From the NCBI GenBank assembly GCA_945787595.1, contig CALZJV010000127.1, positions 1 to 12,399 of the forward strand: a stretch of 12,399 bases of DNA, written 5' to 3'. Positions 6,877 through 12,399 of this stretch are shown here, piece by piece. Under the pieces are notes generated by a model. The model searched no databases and was not told where the DNA came from. It saw only the letters and a list, made by a program, of their open reading frames with translations. The translations under genes and the position numbers were made by a program. Source of the stretch: an uncultured Desulfobacterales bacterium. Lineage in GTDB: Bacteria > Desulfobacterota > Desulfobacteria > Desulfobacterales > JAFDCJ01. The number at the start of each line of letters is the position of its first letter. The first letter of the stretch is position 1.

Positions 6877-8037
6877 ATGCAAAAAAGGCTACCAGCTGTT
6901 TATATGAGGGGCGGTACGAGCAAAGCGGTTTTCTTCCATGACAACCATCTTCCGCAAGACCCCGCCATCCGGGATCGCGTAATTCTCGCAGCATTTGGGA
7001 GTCCCGACCCGAACCGGCGGCAGGTCGACGGCATGGGAGGAGCGATTTCAAGCACAAGTAAGGTTGCCATTATCAGCCGTTCCAAGGATCCTGAATATGA
7101 TGTGGTCTATAATTTCGGTCAGGTTTCCATCGACCGCCCGATCGTTGATTACATGGGAAACTGCGGCAACATTTCTTCCGCCGTAGGCCCCTTTGCCTTG
7201 GATGAAGGCCTTGTCAACGTGGAGGAGCCCGTAACCCGGGTCCGGATTTTTCAAAATAATACAAAGAAGCTGATCCTGGCAGAGGTGCCGGTGCGGGACG
7301 GTCGTTATAACGAGGAAGGCGATTATGTCATTAGTGGTGTTCCCAACCCCGGCGGCAAGATAGCACTCCATTTCTTCAATCCCGGGGGGGCGGTCACCGG
7401 CCGGCTCTTTCCCACCGGCAACGTTATCGACAGCCTGGATATTCCTGATCTTGGCGACATCCGCTTTACCGTTATCGATGCGGCCCACCCGCTGGTTCTG
7501 ATTGCTGCGCAAGATCTTGGTTTAACCGGCATTGAGATTGAAGAGATTGACAACCGGGCAGACATCCGCGCCAGGCTCGAAGCCATCCGGAGCCGCGTAA
7601 CAGTAAGTCTGGGTTTTGCAGCGACTCCGGAAGAAGCGAGCATGCGATGCCAGACGATTCCCAGGATCGCTTTTGTCTCTGCTCCCCAGCCATATACAGA
7701 TCTAAACGGCACACAAATTGATACAAATAAAATTGACCTGGTGGCACGGGTTATATCCATGGGCGCCTTGCATAAAGCCTTTGCCGTCACCAGCGCCATC
7801 CCGACGGCGGGTGCGGCCAGGGTTAAAGGAACGATCGTTGACGAAATACTTGGCCACGGGGCTCTAGAGAAAAAAAATGTTCGCCTGGGACACCCCGGCG
7901 GCGTCATCGAGGTGGGGGTTGAGTTGAAAGGGCAGGGCGATGACTACATATACTCGAAAGCGATTCTGGGCCGCACGGCCCGCCGTTTGATGGAAGGCTA
8001 TGTTCTGGTTCCTGAGAAATATTTTAGTGCACTTTAG
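6877..8037 (+). CDS. prpF: PrpF-family isomerase (2-methylaconitate / 3-methylitaconate type)
   Basis: 386 residues, the normal length of PrpF (AcnD-accessory) and methylitaconate delta-isomerase proteins, which have two diaminopimelate-epimerase-like folds and shift a double bond or its cis/trans state in substituted aconitates or itaconates. Family segments include YMRGGTSKAVFF at 9-20, FGSPDP and QVDGMGGAISSTSK near 40-62, FGQVSIDRP, YMGNCGNISSAVGPFA near 91-106 (with the conserved cysteine), LFPTGN, a lysine- and histidine-containing SMGALHKA, and a C-terminal ARRLMEGYVLVP. The match to the PrpF I remember from Shewanella runs throughout. In the classical pathway PrpF works with AcnD, which is absent here, so it may serve PrpD or a methylitaconate-type pathway instead. 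It is 163 bases downstream of the transporter. Confidence 0.88.
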   Translation: MQKRLPAVYMRGGTSKAVFFHDNHLPQDPAIRDRVILAAFGSPDPNRRQVDGMGGAISSTSKVAIISRSKDPEYDVVYNFGQVSIDRPIVDYMGNCGNISSAVGPFALDEGLVNVEEPVTRVRIFQNNTKKLILAEVPVRDGRYNEEGDYVISGVPNPGGKIALHFFNPGGAVTGRLFPTGNVIDSLDIPDLGDIRFTVIDAAHPLVLIAAQDLGLTGIEIEEIDNRADIRARLEAIRSRVTVSLGFAATPEEASMRCQTIPRIAFVSAPQPYTDLNGTQIDTNKIDLVARVISMGALHKAFAVTSAIPTAGAARVKGTIVDEILGHGALEKKNVRLGHPGGVIEVGVELKGQGDDYIYSKAILGRTARRLMEGYVLVPEKYFSAL

Positions 8038-8044
8038 CTTCTAC

Positions 8045-8070
8045 CCCAATTGAGTCAAAAACAAATTGGG
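8045..8070 (+). terminator. Weak hairpin just after prpF
   Basis: CCCAATT at 8045-8051 pairs with AATTGGG at 8064-8070 around a 12-base loop, starting seven bases after the prpF stop. There is no T-tract, so a termination role is only suggested by position. It may instead be one end of the repeat element that follows. Confidence 0.3.
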
Positions 8071-8071
8071 A

Positions 8072-8176
8072 GTTATCCGTTACTCGTTATTAGTTAATAG
8101 ATTGAAAGGAATGAAATCGATTTTTCTATCTCTCCCATCATCGAATTCTAATAACGATTAACCAATAACAATTAAC
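8072..8176. repeat. Inverted arrays of four heptamers each
   Basis: Left array 8072-8099 is GTTATCC, GTTACTC, GTTATTA, GTTAATA. Right array 8149-8176, read in reverse complement, is GTTAATT, GTTATTG, GTTAATC, GTTATTA. Each unit is GTTA plus three variable bases, and both arrays are exactly 28 bases. The roughly 49-base interior is unremarkable. Hairpins flank the arrays on both outer sides (8045-8070 and 8178-8206). It sits between the convergent ends of prpF and the minus-strand operon. Confidence 0.75.
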
Positions 8177-8177
8177 A

Positions 8178-8206
8178 CCTAGTTGAGCGTTTTTCGCTCA
8201 ATTAGG
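8178..8206. terminator. Stem-loop between convergent transcription units
   Basis: A 12-bp stem with one G-T pair (8178-8189 with 8195-8206, core GTTGAGCG) closes a five-T loop. It lies 12 bases beyond the stop of the minus-strand operon and after prpF, so it could act on both strands, although neither side has a proper U-tract. Its stem half resembles the CCCAATTGAG at 8045, so it may be part of the repeat element. Confidence 0.45.
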
Positions 8207-8217
8207 GTTCTAGTGCG

Positions 8218-8865
8218 CTACCAGCGATCCACCGTATACAAAGGGGACATTTGCTTAAGCAGTTCCTCAGACCGATGGGGATTGTATATGCCGCAGGCAC
8301 AGGGTTTGGCGAGCACGATGCTCTGGTCCCAGGCACTAAGCTTGCCGGTCTTGACCTGGCGGATGGCATCGCGAATCAGGCCGGGGGAGACCATGCCATG
8401 GCCGCACATGGTGGTGTACTGGCGGATATCCGGCGGCGGTAACAGCTCGGTTCGGCCGTGAACTCCCAGAGACATGTTGATCGTGTGAGGATCCAGACCC
8501 ACGTCATCGCAGATTTCGCGCACCCCATCGATGAGGCCGGACACAATGATGGAGATGCCCTCATCGGCCGCCTTGATTGCTTTCAACGCATTGGCCAGGC
8601 GCTCCCTGCGGCTGAACACGCAAAACGCACGGGAATTGTCCCGCACACTGTCAATCATTTCTTTTTGGGTGACGCCGCTGTACATATTCTTGTGGAGGGT
8701 CTTGATCAGCAAGTTGGAGGGATTCTCCAAAAAAACCAGTTCCAAAAGGTGTTGGAGTTTCGGTGCGACGCCCTCGTTGTTCCAACCTCTGGCCGGGTAA
8801 ATCAACAGACAGTAGTCTTTTTCAAGGGATTTTACGCTTCCTTCTCTGTGCAAACTGTGGGTCAT
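8218..8865 (-). CDS. Conserved-looking protein of unknown function with Cys/His motifs
   Basis: 215 residues, last gene of the four-gene operon, starting one base after the ferredoxin-domain gene stop, with AGGA eight bases before its ATG. I do not recognise the family. No signal peptide or membrane span is evident, so it is probably cytoplasmic. The C-terminal half has two motif-like stretches: TMCGHG at 152-157, and KPCACGIYNPHR at 187-198. With H136 in GVHGR they offer C154, H156, C189 and C191 as possible metal or cluster ligands. The N-terminal half (about 15-110) reads as an alternating strand/helix domain. The tight linkage to redox proteins suggests it acts with them, perhaps as substrate-binding or metal-binding partner; that is inference. 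Confidence 0.8.
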   Translation of the reverse strand: MTHSLHREGSVKSLEKDYCLLIYPARGWNNEGVAPKLQHLLELVFLENPSNLLIKTLHKNMYSGVTQKEMIDSVRDNSRAFCVFSRRERLANALKAIKAADEGISIIVSGLIDGVREICDDVGLDPHTINMSLGVHGRTELLPPPDIRQYTTMCGHGMVSPGLIRDAIRQVKTGKLSAWDQSIVLAKPCACGIYNPHRSEELLKQMSPLYTVDRW

Positions 8866-8866
8866 G

Positions 8867-9601
8867 CTAGGTTCCTGCTTTCAGGGCCCGGCCCAGGCCC
8901 AGGTTAATTTTGGCATTGGGTTGCCATGTAAATCCCTCGGCCGTGATGATGTCAAGGATTTCCTGTGGCACCTGGAGCCCCGGTTCCAGCCGGGTACAGA
9001 TATCCAGACAAAATACGCTCTTAACTTCTGCCGCTACCGCCTTCACCGTTTGCAACACAAACGCTAGTCGATTTCGCTTCACCTGTAATTCAATAATGGC
9101 ACTCAGTACCCGTTCAGCGAGAAGTTCGGGCTTCAAATCTCCCGTTTTGGGGTCGCTGATCATCGAATGAATCGGATTTTGGGGTTCAATCTCGGTGATA
9201 CCGGCACAGGCCAACGCGCGCGTAAACTTCTGGATGTCCTCCAGATCCATGCCAAGGATCGGCCGGCCCACCTCGATGGCGACCCCCACATCATCGGGGC
9301 CGACCCTGCCGGTAACATCGTTGGTTTTCGATTCTTCGGTGCCGCGGCCTTCTATTCCCGTAACCGCATGGGTGGTGGTCGCATCGCTGAAATATTTACG
9401 CAGCGCCCGGGGGTAATCCTGCACCTCGGCTGACTCCGCAATGGCATCCACCGGACAAACTGCGACTCGCAGGCAGGTGCCACACTCGTAGCATTTGTCC
9501 TGATCCACCGCGCTGACCAGGTCTACAAAGCTGATGGCACCGGTCGGACAATAAGGCTGACAGCTTCCACAACCGACACAGATTTCCGGATGAATTATCA
9601 A
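8867..9601 (-). CDS. Two-cluster ferredoxin fused to an unrecognised domain
   Basis: 244 residues. The N-terminus has two [4Fe-4S] motifs: C8-C11-C14-C18-P, and C37-C40-C43-C49-P, the second with five residues before the last Cys instead of the usual three. After a polar linker (about 60-90) comes a domain beginning TNDVTGR (93-99) and running to the end, with CLDIC near residue 197; I do not know it. The start is TTG at 9601, backed by AAAGGGAG six bases upstream and by overlap with the previous stop (TTGA), which suggests translational coupling. It likely carries electrons between the flavoprotein and the CooS-like protein, like CooF in CODH clusters. The extra domain sets it apart from a simple CooF. 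Confidence 0.82.
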   Translation of the reverse strand: MIIHPEICVGCGSCQPYCPTGAISFVDLVSAVDQDKCYECGTCLRVAVCPVDAIAESAEVQDYPRALRKYFSDATTTHAVTGIEGRGTEESKTNDVTGRVGPDDVGVAIEVGRPILGMDLEDIQKFTRALACAGITEIEPQNPIHSMISDPKTGDLKPELLAERVLSAIIELQVKRNRLAFVLQTVKAVAAEVKSVFCLDICTRLEPGLQVPQEILDIITAEGFTWQPNAKINLGLGRALKAGT

Positions 9602-10908
9602 TCTAATCTCCCTTTCACATGAAAGAATCGGACGGTTCGATTTTGCCCCAGATGCCGCCAGGTATCCCTGGAAAACGTCGTGGTGCCTGGTTTAATGATA
9701 TCGTCCGGTATGATGTCGCCGGTGGCCATCTTGAAGTGCAGGGGACCGGCTCCGGAAATGTCTCCCACAAGCGCCCCGCCAACAATACGATCTTTTTTTC
9801 GGTACCATTCCCGCCACCACCGAGGCGGATCACCGAATTGGGAAACTTCACAAAACTGATCAGGTCTTCCCCCCAGAACCACCAGGGGCAGGCCGGCGAT
9901 ATTCTGGGCATTCACGCGGCTGAGAGTGCTTAGTGCCAGCGGGGCTGAGCGGTAGACATTGGCGCCTGCGAGCTTGCCCTGGGATATGGCCTGAGGCCAG
10001 GTCCACGGCCGATGCGTGGCGCCGTCGGCTGTTCGAATGGTGACCGCATCTCCGGCTGCAAACACACACCTGTCAGATGTTTGCAGGGTTGGCGCGATTA
10101 CCAGCTCTCCGCCTTTGAGAAGACCGGAGCTTTCCAAAAATCCAAGTTCGGGAGTTGATCCAATGGCAGCCAAGAGGGTGTCACATATGGCCCATTCACC
10201 GGAAATCCGGACTTCTTTCAGATTGCCCTCCCGATCACCCCGAATATCCTCAATCGTAGAATCGGTTCTGATATCCACTCCCAGGTTCCGCAAATGATCC
10301 TCTATGGGGAGTGCCGCCTGGTGTGAAAGGAGATTCGGCAAAAGATGATCTTCTTTTTCCACCAATATCGTCGGGAAGCCGGAAAGGGCAAACTGGACCG
10401 CCGTTTTAACCCCCACCAGTCCTCCGCCGAGGATGGTGATGTTGCGGTGACCAGGCAGCCATCGCCGAACCGCTTTTGCATGCGTGAGACTACGGACGGG
10501 AAACACCCCTAACCGGCAGGATTGGCTGGTGCAAACGGGAGGGACCAATGGCCGCCCGCCGGGGGCCAGAATGAGCCGGTCATATGCGAGTGTTTCGCCA
10601 TCTTCGAGATGAAGCAAGCGATTTTCCCGGTCGATAGACGCTATACCCACATTCAGCCGCAGCGTCAGCAGGGGGTCTTGGCCTTGCCGCCAGAAAAAGA
10701 GCTTCCGGGCATCAATCTTGCCGAGCATAAACTGAGGCAGGAGGGGACGGTAATAGCCGATTTCCGCTTCCGTATCCACAATCGTCACCGGTTTTTCTGG
10801 AAAATGCCTCCGGCAGGCCAGGGCGGCATGAATGCCGGCGGCCCCACCACCAGCGACAACCACCGGCCTGGTTTTAGAGATTCTGGATCTGTTTGCGTCA
10901 AAGGGCAC
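9598..10908 (-). CDS. FAD-dependent NAD(P)H oxidoreductase (pyridine nucleotide-disulfide fold)
   Basis: 436 residues from GTG 10908, chosen because AAGGAG stands seven bases ahead; the longer frame from GTG 10938 would overlap the previous gene. An N-terminal FAD Rossmann motif (VVVAGGGAAG, with the glycines near 20-25) is followed by GYYRPLLPQ, an NAD(P) Rossmann motif (ITILGGGLVG, near 157-166) with an acidic residue after the second strand (VEKE, near 184) that favours NAD(H), and the FAD-binding FAAGDAV near 283-289. The redox-active cysteine of CoA-disulfide reductases is not evident, so it is more like the ferredoxin or rubredoxin reductase branch. About 80 C-terminal residues after the dimerisation-like part are not typical. 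Genes of this type accompany CooS and CooF in known CODH clusters, which fits the neighbours. Confidence 0.85.
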   Translation of the reverse strand: MPFDANRSRISKTRPVVVAGGGAAGIHAALACRRHFPEKPVTIVDTEAEIGYYRPLLPQFMLGKIDARKLFFWRQGQDPLLTLRLNVGIASIDRENRLLHLEDGETLAYDRLILAPGGRPLVPPVCTSQSCRLGVFPVRSLTHAKAVRRWLPGHRNITILGGGLVGVKTAVQFALSGFPTILVEKEDHLLPNLLSHQAALPIEDHLRNLGVDIRTDSTIEDIRGDREGNLKEVRISGEWAICDTLLAAIGSTPELGFLESSGLLKGGELVIAPTLQTSDRCVFAAGDAVTIRTADGATHRPWTWPQAISQGKLAGANVYRSAPLALSTLSRVNAQNIAGLPLVVLGGRPDQFCEVSQFGDPPRWWREWYRKKDRIVGGALVGDISGAGPLHFKMATGDIIPDDIIKPGTTTFSRDTWRHLGQNRTVRFFHVKGRLD

Positions 10909-10915
10909 GCGTTTT

Positions 10916-10921
10916 CTCCTT
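10916..10921 (-). promoter_or_regulatory. Shine-Dalgarno site setting the flavoprotein start
   Basis: Minus-strand AAGGAG overlaps the stop codon of the CooS-like gene and lies seven bases before GTG 10908, so translation of the two genes is probably coupled. Confidence 0.75.
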
Positions 10922-12398
10922 AATGTTCTCTGAACCACTGCAAGATCTCACTTGCATCGGCAGGGTGATCAAAGTGGGTAAATTCGCCGCCACCAACCTC
11001 AAAAAGTGCTGTCAGGTCGTCGCCAACCTTTTTGCTGCCCCATAGGGGAAGTGGCGTCCCAATGCATACTCTGGCCCCAAGCATCGCCAGTCCCAGGGCC
11101 ACGGTCAGATCTCGGCAGCTGTTCAATCCGGTATAGCAAATCCCTTTCAGACAATCAAAGGCGTCAGATGCGGCGATGGCTTTTAGCGCTTCGAGAGGAC
11201 CCCGCAGCGGGCTGAGCAGCCGGACCGGATGTTCATTTTCATCATGGGCCAGTCCGCGTTTAACCATCCAGAGGGCCGCATCCCCCCAGCTTGTAACCCG
11301 CAATCCTGCGCCACCGAGGGCCGGGGCCACCTCCGTGGCAATCCAGCCGAAAGACTGCTGCAAAGAGTCGGCACCCCCCATGAGAACCAACCCGGCTTCC
11401 CTATCTTTTTTGAGCTCGGTTTGGAGGGCTGCGGCGTTCATGATAATCTCCGTCTTTTCTACGGGGGGCACATCCTGAAAGAAATCTGTTTTGGCGTGTG
11501 CGTTATGGGACTCCACCGCTAAACGCACGGTCTTTGGCGGTTCAGATGCTTGATGGGTGAAGATCACCGGAATTTCCAGCTTTTTGCAGAAGGCAGGGAT
11601 AGACGGATCGATCCCGGATCCGCACACAAGAAGGCTGATTCTTCCGGAGCTTAGCAGGAGCTCGGCTTCCCCGGAGGTACAGGCAATGGGAAGATAGCCG
11701 GATTCCACAGTGATCCAATCCCCCAGCGAAACCAGGTCAACACCCGGCTGATATGCTGCGGCGGCTTTGACCAGGCCGGCCAAAAACTCAACGGAAGGCT
11801 GCCCGCAAATCCCAATGATGGGGTTATCTCCAGCAAGAAGCCCGTAGCCAACCCGGCAGGGAATTTTATCTTCTTTTGGCAGAGCGGTTTCGTGTGCATC
11901 CATCAGGGCTAATGTCAGCATGCCAAGCCGCAGGCAACAACGAATCAGCTCTTGGGCAGTGTCACCGGGCCGGTGCAGGCGGGCGGCACTTTGATATACC
12001 TCATTTAGCGTAAGCTCATCCCCGTCAAGATTTTCAAGGGCCCGTGCGGCCCTGGGCTCCAAGGAGCCGGGCCAGGCTGGCACCCTGAATGTATCAATGC
12101 CGGGCAGATCACTCAAGGCTTCCAACACCCCGTTAAGGCAGAGCCTCAGCAGCAAGGCCGCCACCATCCGGTCCCGGTCCAGTCCACAAATCCCCTGATC
12201 GGCACCTCTGCCAAAGGGATCAATCCGGCAGGGCCCCTGTAAGCATCCATAAGGACAGCTCAGACCAGCCCGTAAAAACCCGTCCTGGGGCTGAAGCTTT
12301 TCATATCTTTCCCAGTTGAGATCAAGGCCTCGTGCCGCCGCTGATTGAAGCAAGGCTTGGCTGATCGGATCAACTGTTTTCAAATGAATCGTTTCCAT
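10920..12398 (-). CDS. Degenerate CooS (Ni-carbon monoxide dehydrogenase)-like protein
   Basis: 492 residues, against about 630-670 for CooS. The N-terminus is clearly CODH-like (DPISQALLQ, NWERYEKLQPQ, CLQGPCRIDPFGRG) and the C-terminus has the LGSKKV-type segment (WGSKKV, 453-458). The B-cluster cysteines are present as C48, C52, C57 and C71, with one extra residue between the first two. The two D-cluster cysteines are replaced (D39, S47). Of the C-cluster ligands of C. hydrogenoformans CODH-II, C295 and C526 seem kept (C240, C428). H261, C333, C446 and C476 align with Q200, G262, G341/342 and G372. CO oxidation at a normal NiFe4S4 centre is therefore unlikely. The ATG is at the window edge and may not be the first gene of the operon. 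The alignment is by eye. Confidence 0.8.
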   Translation of the reverse strand: METIHLKTVDPISQALLQSAAARGLDLNWERYEKLQPQDGFLRAGLSCPYGCLQGPCRIDPFGRGADQGICGLDRDRMVAALLLRLCLNGVLEALSDLPGIDTFRVPAWPGSLEPRAARALENLDGDELTLNEVYQSAARLHRPGDTAQELIRCCLRLGMLTLALMDAHETALPKEDKIPCRVGYGLLAGDNPIIGICGQPSVEFLAGLVKAAAAYQPGVDLVSLGDWITVESGYLPIACTSGEAELLLSSGRISLLVCGSGIDPSIPAFCKKLEIPVIFTHQASEPPKTVRLAVESHNAHAKTDFFQDVPPVEKTEIIMNAAALQTELKKDREAGLVLMGGADSLQQSFGWIATEVAPALGGAGLRVTSWGDAALWMVKRGLAHDENEHPVRLLSPLRGPLEALKAIAASDAFDCLKGICYTGLNSCRDLTVALGLAMLGARVCIGTPLPLWGSKKVGDDLTALFEVGGGEFTHFDHPADASEILQWFREH

Positions 12399-12399
12399 A

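Noticed and set aside
8458..8907. 149-codon plus-strand open frame opposite the unknown gene
   Set aside because: It is antisense to the operon, has no ribosome site, and the minus-strand frame has the operon spacing and motif-like residues.
10920..12398. Functional carbon monoxide dehydrogenase
   Set aside because: The expected C-cluster ligands H261, C333, C446 and C476 appear replaced and the protein is far shorter than CooS.

Overview
The window looks like chromosomal DNA of an anaerobic bacterium with mid-range G+C. A Desulfobacterota (Desulfobacterales-type) host is the best guess. The reasons are a nickel-dependent LarA-family protein, a carbon-monoxide-dehydrogenase-like protein with flavoprotein and ferredoxin partners, carboxylic-acid metabolism genes, and intergenic repeat elements of a style I associate with environmental Desulfobacterota genomes. 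That assignment is inference; no rRNA or other phylogenetic marker is present.

Layout. Bases 3-110 hold the C-terminal tail of a gene that begins outside the window. Then come a LarA-like 2-hydroxyacid racemase/epimerase (464-1741, +) and an NAD-type isopropylmalate/isocitrate/D-malate-family dehydrogenase (2008-3087, +). A PrpD-type 2-methylcitrate dehydratase runs the other way (3290-4798, -). Divergent from it are a DASS/SLC13 carboxylate transporter (5286-6713, +) and a PrpF-type (2-methylaconitate / 3-methylitaconate) isomerase (6877-8037, +). Together these resemble a catabolic island for a branched di- or tricarboxylate: import, isomerisation of a double bond, (de)hydration, possible stereo-inversion of a hydroxyacid, and oxidative decarboxylation. 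The exact substrate cannot be read from the sequence.

The right third (8218-12398, -) is a tight four-gene operon transcribed leftward. In transcription order it encodes a shortened CooS (Ni-CODH)-like protein, an FAD/NAD(P) oxidoreductase, a two-cluster ferredoxin with an extra conserved-looking domain, and an unrecognised protein with Cys/His motifs. By eye alignment the CooS-like protein keeps the four B-cluster cysteines but has lost both D-cluster cysteines and about four of the six C-cluster ligands. It is therefore unlikely to be a CO dehydrogenase, and the operon is the best candidate for an undescribed redox system.

Five intergenic gaps carry structured repeats. At least three are imperfect inverted repeats whose arms are built from tandem 7- or 8-base units (186-419, 1807-1946, 8072-8176); a shorter one lies at 6778-6856. 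There is also a REPIN-like double hairpin (5152-5210) and a lone heptamer array (4875-4902). The first element encloses five hairpins, and the loops of the first and last are complementary over 7-8 bases, so it could fold into a compact RNA.
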